Origin: CAZQGO01 sp964593065
Lineage (GTDB): Bacteria > Oederibacteriota > JAAXVQ01
Length of the DNA stretch: 37,011 bases
Assembly (NCBI GenBank): GCA_964593065.1
Contig: CAZQGO010000026.1
Coordinates: 1 to 37,011 of the forward strand
Reading direction: 5' to 3'
A model generated the notes under the pieces. The model saw only the letters and a list, made by a program, of their open reading frames with translations, made no database searches and was not told the origin of the DNA. Positions within the stretch are counted from its first letter, which is position 1; the number at the start of each line of letters is the position of its first letter. Positions 28,917 to 37,011 of the stretch are shown one piece after another. Made by a program: the position numbers and the translations under genes.

Positions 28917-28982
28917 CCCTTCTCCTTCGGAGCGGGTTCGTCGGCGCCGCGACCGGTCCCGTGGCCGCCGCAGGCCGCCCGT

Positions 28983-31811
28983 TCAGTGTTTTCCCAGCAG
29001 CAGGGCCACGGGAAAAGATTGCAGCGCCTGTCCCAGGCCGATCTGATCCCCGGCCTGAAGCTCGCGGCCGCCGAAAACGTCCTCCCAGACGGCCGGGGCG
29101 GCCGCCGGCAACGCCACCCGCGTGTCGGCCCAAATCTCCTGACCCACGGGATCCTGATCCTCGCGGATCACCCCCGTCAGGAATCTCGGGAGGACGGCCA
29201 CCAGCCAGGAGGAGCCGTCCGTCCGGGCAAAGGCGAATACGTGCTCGCGGAATTTTCCCGCGGCTTCCAGGGGCTGGTAATCCCCGGTTTGAAAAACCGA
29301 GGGCAACCGGCGTCTGGCCTGCAGGGCCTGGTAGGTCAGGTAGAGCTTGCAGCGGCCGTCGTCCTTGGCGCGCAGCAGATCCGCCAGCAGGGCCGCCCGG
29401 TCGCCGCGCTCCCGGGCCTGCAGGTCCTGCAGCCATGCGTCGCGCAGCGCATAATCCACGGAGCGGCGGTTGTCCGGATCGACCAGGTTCAAATCCCAAA
29501 GCTCGCAGCCCTGGTACAGGTCGGGCACTCCCGGCACGGTGAATTTCAGCAGGCTCTGGGCCAGGGAGTTAAAGCAGCCGTAGTGCGCGAGTTTTCTCTG
29601 GAACGGCAGCAAGGAGCGGAGAAAGGGGTTGGGCCCGCCGTCGTCCAGGCATTTCTCTAGAAACACCAGGTAGGCATTTTCATATTCCGTGTCCGGCTTG
29701 ATCCAGGCCGTGTGGACTTTGGCCTCGCGCACCGCCTTGATGACATAGGCCTTGATCCGGTCCCGGAAGGCGGGATAATCCTTTTCCTGGAAAGGCCAGG
29801 CTCCCAGCAGGGTCTGGTACAGGAAATACTCGTCGTTGCGGTCCGGGGCTTTCTGCCCGTGGACGTCCCCTTTTTTGCGGGCGTTCAAGCGGCTCCAGAC
29901 CTTCAGCTGGCGGTCCCATTCCTGGGGGATTTCGGACAGCACGTTGAGACGGGCGCGCATGTCCTCGCCCCGCTTGGTGTCGTGCGTGGCCGTGGTGTTC
30001 ATGGCCTGCGGCCAATGGCGCAGACGGCGCTGGGCATAGTCGTGAAAGACCCGCGGCTCCAGGCCGAATTGTTCCGGATTGCCGCCGACCTCGTTTAAGG
30101 CGATGTGCCGGTTGTAGGTGTAGAAGAAGGTGTCTTCAAAACCCTTGGCCATCAAGGGCGCCGTGAATTGTTGAAAGCGCATGACGTACTGGACCCACTG
30201 CCGGCGGTTTTCCTCCGAGAGGTAGTCCTCGAATTGCAGCAGCAGGAATTTTTCCAGGAATTTCAGTTCATACCACAAGGACGGGTTGGCCAGCAGCGAG
30301 CGCTCGATGGCCTGGGCCACATAGGCCCGGTCCTGTTCGCGGAAGCCCCCGCCGTCGATGTACGTGCGGTAGACGGGAAACTGCGCCAAGACTTCGACGA
30401 TGGCCCGCCGCAGTCCGTACAGGGTCAGGTCCCCGGCGTGACGGTGCTGGCTGAAAACGGTCTTCGTAAGATGGGCCAGGTTGTCCACGTCCCCGGCCAT
30501 GTGTTTGCCGATGATCAGCCGCTTCTTGGCGTTGAGGCGCTCGGACAGGGGCGTGCGCACGCCCTCATAGAGGGAATAGATCTTGTCGAAGGCCCGGCGG
30601 TTGGCCGGCTGGCAGAACAGCTCGTTTACGAAATACAGGAAATCGTAGCCCGTGGTGCCGGCCACCGGCCAGGCGGGATGCAGGGACTCCTGGGGTGCCA
30701 GGATCTTTTCGACCACCAGGTAGCAGTCCCCCGCCCGTTCCCGCAGCCGTTTCAGGTAGCGGGTGGGATCCTGCAGCCCGTCGACGTGGTCGACCCGCAA
30801 GCCGGTGAAGGCGCCGCCGGACACCGCCCCGAACAGCCAGCGGTGCGTGCGTTCGAACACGTCGTCGTCTTCCATGCGCACCGAGATCAGTTCATTGATG
30901 CTGAAGAAACGGCGGTAATTGATTTCCTCGGCCGCGACCTTCCAGAAGGACAGGCGGAACCATTGTTCGGACAGGAGGCGGTCCAAGTCGTTGAAGCTGT
31001 CGGGAACGCCGGGAGAGCCGTTGTAGGTCCGGATCCGGCCGTCCAGGTATTCACGGACCACCGGGTTCTGGCTGTACAGCTCCCACAGGATCCCCTTGAT
31101 GAACTTGATCTGGTCGTAGCGGTCCTGGTTGTCCTCCTCGCCGCCGCTGCCACGGTTGCGGGCAATGGACAACAGGCCGTGGATCTTGACGAAGTCGGGA
31201 TGATCCTTGCCCAGTTCCCGGCGCAGCTGATGAAGCTGAGAGGCGAACACCTGGACATAGGATTCGATCTTGAGCGGAAAGCGCAGGTCGTAATACCGCA
31301 GGAACAGGCCCTGGTCGCCGTACTCCAGCTTGATCTCGCCGTTCTCGAGGGCCTCACCGTAGAAATTGCCGAGAAAGGGTGCCAAAACCCGCCCGTGCAT
31401 GCTTTCGTAGGGATGGTCCCAGTTGATGTCGAAGAGGTTGAAGAACTTGGATTGCCGGCCGTTCTCCAGCACGTCCATGAGGTAATGGTTGTGCGAATCG
31501 AAGGCCATGTGGTTCGGCACGATATCCTGGACCCAGCCGAGGCCCAAGCGTTGGGTCTCTGCGGTCAGGGCCTGGAAAGTCTCCTCCGGCCCCAGCTCGG
31601 GGTTCAACTGGTTGGGATCCACCAGGTCGTACCCGTGCCGGCTGCCGGGCCGCGCCTGGAAAATCGGCGAGGCGTAGATGTCGCTCACGCCCAGACGCGC
31701 CAGGTAGGGCGCCGCGGCCCGCGCCTGGTCGAAGCCGAAGGCGGGCTGGAATTGCAGGCGGTACAGGGCCAGGGGAATGCGCACGTTCACCTCGCGATGC
31801 CGGAGTGCCAA
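28983..31811 (-). CDS. treY: Malto-oligosyltrehalose synthase
   Basis: TreY turns the reducing end of maltodextrins into a trehalose unit by intramolecular transglucosylation. The protein begins with the typical IPLALYRLQFQPAFGFDQA, and has YASPIFQARPGSRHGYDLVDP. GH13 catalytic segments are LRVDHVDGLQDP (nucleophile Asp), YLVVEKIL (acid Glu) and ATHDTKRGEDMRARL (third Asp). TVPGVPDLYQGCELW and LVDPDNRRSVD are also family signatures. The 942-residue form starts at a TTG at 31811; GTG codons eight to ten codons in are equally possible, and none has a good ribosome site. It follows treZ after six bases, so the two are translated from one message. Confidence 0.95.
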   Translation of the reverse strand: MALRHREVNVRIPLALYRLQFQPAFGFDQARAAAPYLARLGVSDIYASPIFQARPGSRHGYDLVDPNQLNPELGPEETFQALTAETQRLGLGWVQDIVPNHMAFDSHNHYLMDVLENGRQSKFFNLFDINWDHPYESMHGRVLAPFLGNFYGEALENGEIKLEYGDQGLFLRYYDLRFPLKIESYVQVFASQLHQLRRELGKDHPDFVKIHGLLSIARNRGSGGEEDNQDRYDQIKFIKGILWELYSQNPVVREYLDGRIRTYNGSPGVPDSFNDLDRLLSEQWFRLSFWKVAAEEINYRRFFSINELISVRMEDDDVFERTHRWLFGAVSGGAFTGLRVDHVDGLQDPTRYLKRLRERAGDCYLVVEKILAPQESLHPAWPVAGTTGYDFLYFVNELFCQPANRRAFDKIYSLYEGVRTPLSERLNAKKRLIIGKHMAGDVDNLAHLTKTVFSQHRHAGDLTLYGLRRAIVEVLAQFPVYRTYIDGGGFREQDRAYVAQAIERSLLANPSLWYELKFLEKFLLLQFEDYLSEENRRQWVQYVMRFQQFTAPLMAKGFEDTFFYTYNRHIALNEVGGNPEQFGLEPRVFHDYAQRRLRHWPQAMNTTATHDTKRGEDMRARLNVLSEIPQEWDRQLKVWSRLNARKKGDVHGQKAPDRNDEYFLYQTLLGAWPFQEKDYPAFRDRIKAYVIKAVREAKVHTAWIKPDTEYENAYLVFLEKCLDDGGPNPFLRSLLPFQRKLAHYGCFNSLAQSLLKFTVPGVPDLYQGCELWDLNLVDPDNRRSVDYALRDAWLQDLQARERGDRAALLADLLRAKDDGRCKLYLTYQALQARRRLPSVFQTGDYQPLEAAGKFREHVFAFARTDGSSWLVAVLPRFLTGVIREDQDPVGQEIWADTRVALPAAAPAVWEDVFGGRELQAGDQIGLGQALQSFPVALLLGKH

Positions 31812-31817
31812 GCGTTC

Positions 31818-33626
31818 TTACGTTCGCGCATAGAGGGCCAGGCTCAGGGGCGCCAACGGGAGCGGCTCGGACGAACCCGCCCGCTCCGGCAGGCGGCTGC
31901 CCGGCCCGTTCCAGCGGTTGTCGGCGGAATCCAGAAGTTTGCGCCACTCGCCCGCGGGCAGCGACACATCCCGCGGCACGCGCTCGGGGTGGAAGTTGCA
32001 CAACAGCGCGCCGAGGCCGCCGGGACCGTGGAGAAAAACGTGGAGCACCTTTTGCGCCTCGTCGCAGTGCACCTCGGGCCGGCCCGAGGCCGGGCCCGCC
32101 CACTCGCGCCGCAACCGGAGCAACTCGCGGTAAAAGTCCCGCAGGCGGGCGCCCGATCCCGAGAGGCGCCGCTCCCAGCGCAGCTTGGAGGCCGAGAAGG
32201 TGTCGGCGCGCGCGGGATCCGGTGGCTCGCCCCGGTCGCGGAAAGCCTTGAATTCCTCGCGCCGGCCCCGCCGCACGGCCTCGTTCAATTCCGGGTCGCC
32301 GTGGTCGGTGAAATACAAAAACGGCGCGGTTTCGGCGTACTCCTCGCCCATGAACAGCAGGGGGACATAGGGCGAGAGCAGGACCGCGGCCGCGGCCAAT
32401 TTCACGGCTTCCCAGGATGCCAGCGAGGCCAGCCTTTCCCCCAGCATGCGGTTTCCCACCTGGTCGTGATTTTGCGAAAACACCACCAGCTGGCGGGCGG
32501 GGCGGTCCGCCGAACTGTTGCCGTGCCGGCGCCGGCGGTAGGGCGAATACTGGCCCGAATAGACGTAGCCTTCCCGCCAGGACTTGGCCAGGTCCTCGAC
32601 CCGGCCGAAATCGCGGTAGTAACCGTCGTTCTCGGCCGTCAGCAGCGTGTGCAGCGCATGGTGAAAATCATCGCACCAGGCCGCGTCCAGTTCCATGCCG
32701 CCCGCGGACTCGGGCCGAAGGACGCGGGCGTCGTTCAAATCGCTCTCCGCGATCAAGGCATGGCGGCGGCCCGCCTGGCGGGAATAGGCCCGCGCGGCCT
32801 CCGACAGCTCGGCCAAGAAGGGCCGGGCGCTGAAATCGCAGATGGCGTGGATGGCGTCCAGGCGCAGGGCGTCGACGTGGTAGTGACGGAACCAAAAGAG
32901 CGCGTTCTCCAGGAAAAAATTTCGGACCTCATCGCTGTCGGCGTCATCGAAATTGAGGGACTCGCCCCAGGGCGTCCGGTATTTGGGGGTGAAGTAGGGC
33001 CCGAAGTCGCGCAGGTAATTGCCTTCCGGCCCCAGGTGGTTGTATACCACGTCCAGCACCACCGCCAGCCCGCGTTCATGGCAGGCGTTGACCAGGGTTT
33101 TCAGCCCCTCCGGACCGCCGTAGGCCTGATGCACGGCGAAGGGGTAGACGCCGTCATAGCCCCAGTTTCGGTCTCCCGGGAAGGCCGCCACGGGCATGAT
33201 CTCCAAGGTATTGACGCCCAGTTCGTGCAGGTCATCCAGACGGTCCACCACGGCCGGCAAAGTTCCGGCGGGGGTGAATACGCCGGCATGCAATTCGTAC
33301 AGGACCATGTCCCCTACCTCGCGGCCCGGCCACGCCTGGTCGCGCCAGGGAAAAGCGGCGTGGTCCACCACTTGGGAGGGCCGGTGCACGCCTTCGGGCT
33401 GAAGGTGGCTGGCGGGATCCGGGCGGATCAACCGGCCGCCCAGGCGGAAGGTGTATCGCGTTCCCGGCGCGACGGCCTCGGCTTCGGTTTCCCAGTAGCC
33501 GCCGGCGCTCCGCGCCAGGGGCAGGCGGCGGTCTTCGCCGAGGAGAACCTCCACTTGGCCCCAGGCGGGCGCCCAAACCCGGAATTCGCAGCGCTGTCCT
33601 CCCAAATAGTGTGCTCCGACGCGCAT
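31818..33626 (-). CDS. treZ: Malto-oligosyltrehalose trehalohydrolase
   Basis: TreZ cuts trehalose off the product of TreY. Family features are the N-terminal CEFRVWAPAW carbohydrate-binding domain, then a GH13 barrel with LEIMPVAAFPGDRNWGYDGV, VVLDVVYNHLGPEGNY, the nucleophile in VDALRLDAIHAI, the acid in ALIAESDLND and the third Asp in SQNHDQVGNR. PLLFMGEEYAET follows. I choose the ATG at 33626 (MRVGAHYLGG), which has AGGGGG ten bases before it and gives 602 residues. A GTG at 33665 overlapping the stop of the upstream GNAT gene would add 13 residues and cannot be excluded. TreY follows after six bases. Confidence 0.95.
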   Translation of the reverse strand: MRVGAHYLGGQRCEFRVWAPAWGQVEVLLGEDRRLPLARSAGGYWETEAEAVAPGTRYTFRLGGRLIRPDPASHLQPEGVHRPSQVVDHAAFPWRDQAWPGREVGDMVLYELHAGVFTPAGTLPAVVDRLDDLHELGVNTLEIMPVAAFPGDRNWGYDGVYPFAVHQAYGGPEGLKTLVNACHERGLAVVLDVVYNHLGPEGNYLRDFGPYFTPKYRTPWGESLNFDDADSDEVRNFFLENALFWFRHYHVDALRLDAIHAICDFSARPFLAELSEAARAYSRQAGRRHALIAESDLNDARVLRPESAGGMELDAAWCDDFHHALHTLLTAENDGYYRDFGRVEDLAKSWREGYVYSGQYSPYRRRRHGNSSADRPARQLVVFSQNHDQVGNRMLGERLASLASWEAVKLAAAAVLLSPYVPLLFMGEEYAETAPFLYFTDHGDPELNEAVRRGRREEFKAFRDRGEPPDPARADTFSASKLRWERRLSGSGARLRDFYRELLRLRREWAGPASGRPEVHCDEAQKVLHVFLHGPGGLGALLCNFHPERVPRDVSLPAGEWRKLLDSADNRWNGPGSRLPERAGSSEPLPLAPLSLALYART

Positions 33627-33661
33627 GCCGGCGATTCCCCCTGTGCTCGGGAGGAGGCGGT

Positions 33662-34159
33662 TCACTCCCCGGATGAAAATTTATAGGTCAGAAAGATGCC
33701 CGCGTGCCGGTTTTCATTGAAGCGCGCGCACGGGATAAAACCGGCCGCGCGGGACAAAGACAAAGCGGTGGTCTGGTCGTGATGCAGGGCCTGGAGCATT
33801 TCCAGGTATTCGGCCTGCCGGGCGAATTGCATGGCTTGTTTTAACAAGGCGAACCCCATCCCCTGCCCGCGTTTTTCCGGGATCACGTACAACCGTTTCA
33901 GTTCGCAGGTCTTGCGGGCCAGCGGCAGCACGCCGACCATCCCGCTCGGTTGCGCGCGGTCGGTTTCCCGGGCCAGCCAGAAGCCCCCGCGGGGCTGCGC
34001 ATACGAGATCAGCGGCGCCGTCAGGTCCTGGTCGGAGCCGTAGAATTCCGGAACCAGGTCCAGTTCCTGGAAATAGGCCTTGGTCAGGCGAATGAAATCC
34101 TGCAAATCGGCGGCGGTCAGCGCGTCAATGCGGATTTGGTTGGGATTGACGATGGGCAT
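33662..34159 (-). CDS. GNAT-family N-acetyltransferase
   Basis: A 165-residue protein with the acetyl-CoA binding signature LKRLYVIPEKRGQGMGFALL around residues 88-107 and the C-terminal AAGFIPC. The acceptor molecule is unknown. It lies 32 bases past the GH57 gene and its stop overlaps the earliest possible treZ start, so it belongs to the same message, though a role in trehalose synthesis is not evident. The resemblance to GNAT enzymes is clear; nothing more specific can be said. Confidence 0.88.
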   Translation of the reverse strand: MPIVNPNQIRIDALTAADLQDFIRLTKAYFQELDLVPEFYGSDQDLTAPLISYAQPRGGFWLARETDRAQPSGMVGVLPLARKTCELKRLYVIPEKRGQGMGFALLKQAMQFARQAEYLEMLQALHHDQTTALSLSRAAGFIPCARFNENRHAGIFLTYKFSSGE

Positions 34160-34191
34160 AATTCACTCGCTCCTGCGGGACCGGGGTGGGT

Positions 34192-36633
34192 TCATTTTTC
34201 CGGGGACGCGGAACCGCTCACGCCCAGGGCCTGGCCCAGGCGTCCGAAAGCCTCCAGCCAGGGTTTGGCCGTCTCGTCGCCCTGCTCGGCTTTGGCCTGC
34301 AAGGCGGCCAAATGTTCCTTGTCCATGGCAAAGTACAGGTTCTGGATCTTCCACAAATCCAATTCCAGTCCCAGGGGACTTAATGACGCGAGGATCTCCA
34401 CGATGGCGTTGGGCCAGGCCAGGTCGAAGGGGAAGCGGTAGTATTGCTCCATGAGGGACAGGAGCCTGCTGCTCGCGACGAAATCCAGCGTGGCCTTGTC
34501 CGGTTTGAAGGACCAGCGCCGCACTTCCTCGACCACCTTACCCAACTGCACCAGATCCGGTTTTTCATTCTCCAGATGGTTTTTCAAGTCGATGTTCAGG
34601 ATAAACTCGATGGTGGAGGCCAGGGCGCTCGGCAGGGGCACGCCCATGTCGTGCATGACCTGCATGCTCGAATAATAGCGCTCGTAAATCTGACGGAAGG
34701 CCACCTCGATTTCCTGCATGGTGGAGGCCAGGATCTGGTCGAGGATCTTGCGCTGTTCGTCCTTGAACAGGTGCCATAGGGTGTACTTTTGCTGGCCGAA
34801 ATGGGCGTCCATGAGCCGGACGATCTCCGGCAGGTCGCTCTTGGTAAAGGCTTTCTTGAGCTCGTCCTGGAAGTGGGCGAAATTCTCGTCCCCGGCGTAT
34901 GGCCGTACGCCGCCCAGCAGGTTATGATTGCCCAGATGCAGGCTGGCAAAGGCGATGTCCTGGGATTCCCAGGTGATGTTCGAGCTGATTTTCGCGCGCC
35001 CCAAGGCCAGCTTCTGGCCGCCGCGCTCGTCCCAGTCGTAGGCGATGTTCTGAACCGAATAACAGTAGATGCTCTCCTTGGGCGCGTACTCGCGAAACAG
35101 GGAGGACACGGCGTAGTGGGCGCTGACCTTGAAGAGATCGCTGACGGCGGGTTTGACGAGCGCTTCCCAGACTGCGGCGCCGTTCGCGTAGGCGGGCAGG
35201 TTGCTGGGCGCGTGCTCCAGGATCCGAAGAAAATAGGCTTCCTGGTTCTGGCCCCCGGCCTCCTCGGCCAGCTGAATGGCCCGGGCCGCGTACATGAGAA
35301 TCTGGACGGTTTCGATCCCGCTGATCTCGTCGAAGAACCAGCCGCAGCTGGTGTACATCTGCTGCGCCTGGCGCTGCATTTCCAGCAGCTTTAAAAAACG
35401 GACTTTCTCCTCCTCGGCCAAGGGCCGCAGCGCGTGGTCGGCGAGGAAGCGCTCCATGGATTCGCGCGACCGGTCCAGGATCACCTCGATATACTCGTCC
35501 CGGATCTTCCAGGGATCCCGGCCTAAAAGGCCCATTTCGCGTTCGTATAAAGGGGCCAGGGTGTCGCGCAGCCAGTCCATGGCCTGCCGCAGCGGCGCCC
35601 GCCATTCCTGCTGCCATCCCGGATGCGTGTTGTCGCCGCAGTTGCTGCGCCAGCGCTCCACGCCGTGCACGCAGCTCCAGGAAGTGTTTTCATAGATCTC
35701 GACCTCGCAGGTGGGAGGATTCTTTTCCAGGAACTCCCCGTAGACCGTCAGCCGGGCCTCTCCCTCGCTCTCGATGGAATGCAGGCAGTACGTCAAGGCC
35801 ATGTCCCCGTAGCGGTGATGATGCCCGTAGGTCTCGCCGTCCGTGGCGATGTGCACCAGTTGCGACGTCTCCCCTTCTTCCTCTTCGGTGAACACGCCGA
35901 GCAGCCGTTCGGCGAATTGCCCGCCGTTCTGCAGCAAATTGCCGAAGGCGAGATCGTGCGAAATCGGCCCGTCGTAGAAAAACAAGTGGATATCCCGCCC
36001 CGAGGGCAGGTGGCAGACATAGGCCCGTTTGGGGTCGATGCGCCCGCCGGTCACGTCTTTCCAGCGTTTTTCCCCGATTTTCCGGAAGCGCTTAGCCTGG
36101 TCCGGCCCTAAAATCGTAAATTTAATTCCCAATTCCGCCATGATGTCGAGGGTTTCCAGGTCCACCGCGGCCTCGGCCAGCCACATGCCCTCGGGCTTGC
36201 GCGCGAAGCGGCGTTCGAAATCCCGCAGTCCCCAATAAACCTGGGTATACTTGTCCCGGCGATTGGCCAAGGGCATGATCATATGATTGAAAACCTGGGC
36301 GAGGGCGGAACCATGTCCGGAAAACGCCGTCTGGCTCAGGCGATCCGCGTCCAAAACGGCCTGGTAAAATTCCGGCTTGTGCTGTTCCAGCCAGGAAAGC
36401 AGGGTGGGACCGAAATTGAAGCTGATTTTCGAGTAATTATTGACGATTTCCTCGATCCGGCCTTCGGCATCCAGGATGCGGGAGGCGGTGTTCGGGCCGT
36501 AGCACTCCGCCGTCACCCTTTCGTTCCAGTCATGGTAGGGATAGGCGCTGTCCTGAAGTTCCACGGCTTCGAGCCAGGGGTTTTCCCGCGGGGGCTGGTA
36601 GAAATGTCCGTGGATGCATATGAATTTATTCAT
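34192..36633 (-). CDS. GH57 glycoside hydrolase with DUF3536
   Basis: A large GH57 enzyme, probably an alpha-amylase or 4-alpha-glucanotransferase acting on alpha-1,4-glucan. I choose the ATG at 36633 (MNKFICIHGHFYQPP) because GH57 proteins start with this His-x-His segment; an in-frame ATG at 36726 would add an unrelated 31-residue tail. That gives 813 residues. GH57 conserved regions seen are HGHFYQPPRENPW, SGHGSA, GMWLAEAAVD with the putative nucleophile Glu near 150, and ATDGETYGHHHR with the putative acid Asp near 263. The C-terminal half, with an ISGIETVQILMYAARAI segment, matches the DUF3536 type. As first gene of the presumed operon it may supply linear maltodextrins to TreY. Confidence 0.92.
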   Translation of the reverse strand: MNKFICIHGHFYQPPRENPWLEAVELQDSAYPYHDWNERVTAECYGPNTASRILDAEGRIEEIVNNYSKISFNFGPTLLSWLEQHKPEFYQAVLDADRLSQTAFSGHGSALAQVFNHMIMPLANRRDKYTQVYWGLRDFERRFARKPEGMWLAEAAVDLETLDIMAELGIKFTILGPDQAKRFRKIGEKRWKDVTGGRIDPKRAYVCHLPSGRDIHLFFYDGPISHDLAFGNLLQNGGQFAERLLGVFTEEEEGETSQLVHIATDGETYGHHHRYGDMALTYCLHSIESEGEARLTVYGEFLEKNPPTCEVEIYENTSWSCVHGVERWRSNCGDNTHPGWQQEWRAPLRQAMDWLRDTLAPLYEREMGLLGRDPWKIRDEYIEVILDRSRESMERFLADHALRPLAEEEKVRFLKLLEMQRQAQQMYTSCGWFFDEISGIETVQILMYAARAIQLAEEAGGQNQEAYFLRILEHAPSNLPAYANGAAVWEALVKPAVSDLFKVSAHYAVSSLFREYAPKESIYCYSVQNIAYDWDERGGQKLALGRAKISSNITWESQDIAFASLHLGNHNLLGGVRPYAGDENFAHFQDELKKAFTKSDLPEIVRLMDAHFGQQKYTLWHLFKDEQRKILDQILASTMQEIEVAFRQIYERYYSSMQVMHDMGVPLPSALASTIEFILNIDLKNHLENEKPDLVQLGKVVEEVRRWSFKPDKATLDFVASSRLLSLMEQYYRFPFDLAWPNAIVEILASLSPLGLELDLWKIQNLYFAMDKEHLAALQAKAEQGDETAKPWLEAFGRLGQALGVSGSASPEK

Positions 36634-36678
36634 CTTTTCGGTTCTCTGTCTCGTCGGATTTGCCGGAAAAACACGCGC

Positions 36679-36699
36679 GGGGGAGAACTTCTCTCCCCC
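36679..36699. promoter_or_regulatory. Perfect hairpin in the leader of the GH57-treZY operon
   Basis: GGGGGAGA and TCTCCCCC form an 8-bp perfect stem with a 5-base loop. On the minus strand it lies between the predicted promoter and the GH57 ATG, about 46 bases before the start. It is followed after a few bases by TGTTTTT, so it could act as a weak attenuator or protect the 5' end. Confidence 0.4.
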
Positions 36700-36713
36700 A
36701 CCCGAGTCGGAAC

Positions 36714-36743
36714 AATATAGCACCATTTCCCGAGAATAATCAA
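36714..36743 (-). promoter_or_regulatory. Sigma70-type promoter of the alpha-glucan/trehalose operon
   Basis: On the minus strand TTGATT (36738-36743) and TATATT (36714-36719) are 18 bases apart. Transcription would begin near 36707, leaving a leader of about 75 bases that contains the hairpin at 36679-36699. Confidence 0.5.
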
Positions 36744-36841
36744 GCCACTAATCGAACCGCCGGCGCTCCGCTCCGGCCGGGTTTCCGGGTTCCAGGCCGG
36801 GAAGGGTTGGCGTCCCGGAACCACCAGCCGGGCTTTTTCGC

Positions 36842-36870
36842 TTGCTTTTTTACGTCGCCTGGTTTATATT
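36842..36870 (+). promoter_or_regulatory. Sigma70-type promoter of tRNA-Asn
   Basis: TTGCTT (36842-36847) and TATATT (36865-36870) are 17 bases apart, in an AT-rich patch 32 bases before the tRNA 5' end. Confidence 0.55.
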
Positions 36871-36902
36871 TCCAACCCGTATCGCGGTTTTGCGTCTTAC
36901 AT

Positions 36903-36977
36903 TCCTCGGTAGCTCAATGGTGGAGCGGCCGGCTGTTAACCGGTAGGTTGTTGGTTCGAGTCCAACCCGAGGAGCCA
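36903..36977 (+). tRNA. tRNA-Asn (anticodon GUU)
   Basis: The acceptor arms TCCTCGG and CCGAGGA pair fully, followed by discriminator G and an encoded CCA. The D arm, anticodon arm (loop CTGTTAA, anticodon GTT at 36935-36937) and T arm with GGTTCGAGTCC are all present. It reads AAC/AAU codons. It has its own promoter and terminator and stands alone. Confidence 0.97.
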
Positions 36978-36983
36978 GATAAA

Positions 36984-37011
36984 AAAACCCATCCCTCTGG
37001 GGTGGGTTTTT
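36984..37011 (+). terminator. Rho-independent terminator after tRNA-Asn
   Basis: ACCCATCCC and GGGGTGGGT form a 9-bp stem with one G-T pair and a 3-base loop, preceded by A-run and followed by at least four more T at the end of the window. It begins seven bases past the CCA end. Confidence 0.9.

Noticed and set aside
30105..33686. Plus-strand open frame of 1,193 codons
   Set aside because: It lies codon-on-codon antisense to treY and treZ. Its composition (rich in Arg, Gln, Val, Pro) is the usual shadow of GC-rich genes, and the real proteins on the other strand are unmistakable.

Overview
The window is a GC-rich bacterial chromosome segment of about 37 kb, taken from a scaffold with one 100-N gap at 7512-7611. 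It holds about 13 protein genes and one tRNA. The best guess at the source is a Candidatus Omnitrophota-like bacterium. I base this on the giant secreted modular protein at the left, which has the look of the very long proteins known from that phylum, together with GlnE, GH57/DUF3536 and TreY/TreZ genes. That assignment is from memory of the family style and not from a search.

Left third (1-13139, minus strand). One enormous modular gene starts at 13139, runs into the gap, and continues in an open frame from 7511 to the left edge without a single stop in 2,503 codons. At least 4,345 residues are visible and neither the gap content nor the C-terminus is seen. In N-to-C order it has a signal/anchor segment, an uncharacterised HIQDLH domain, a CheR-like methyltransferase domain, a second methyltransferase-like domain, four copies of a roughly 250-residue module (two of them 750/751 identical in DNA), tandem 114-residue repeats, a HEAGH metalloprotease-like domain and at least four membrane segments.

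Middle (13325-25004). This is a nitrogen-assimilation island. On the minus strand lie a GAF/AAA+ sigma54 activator, glnA and a long glnE. Divergently on the plus strand lie two amtB-glnK pairs. Good -24/-12 sigma54 promoters precede glnA and both amtB genes, so the activator probably controls all three. Both PII proteins lack the uridylylated Tyr51, while glutamine synthetase keeps its adenylylation tyrosine and GlnE carries two ACT-like domains at its N-terminus. This suggests nitrogen status is read by GlnE itself and not through the usual GlnD-PII-UMP relay.

Right third (25125-36633, minus strand). A probable operon of alpha-glucan and trehalose metabolism reads GH57/DUF3536, a GNAT acetyltransferase, treZ, treY, an M48 CAAX-type peptidase and a GH65 disaccharide phosphorylase. 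TreY and TreZ make trehalose from maltodextrins, and the GH65 enzyme may phosphorolyse it. The window ends with a plus-strand tRNA-Asn(GUU), complete with promoter and terminator.
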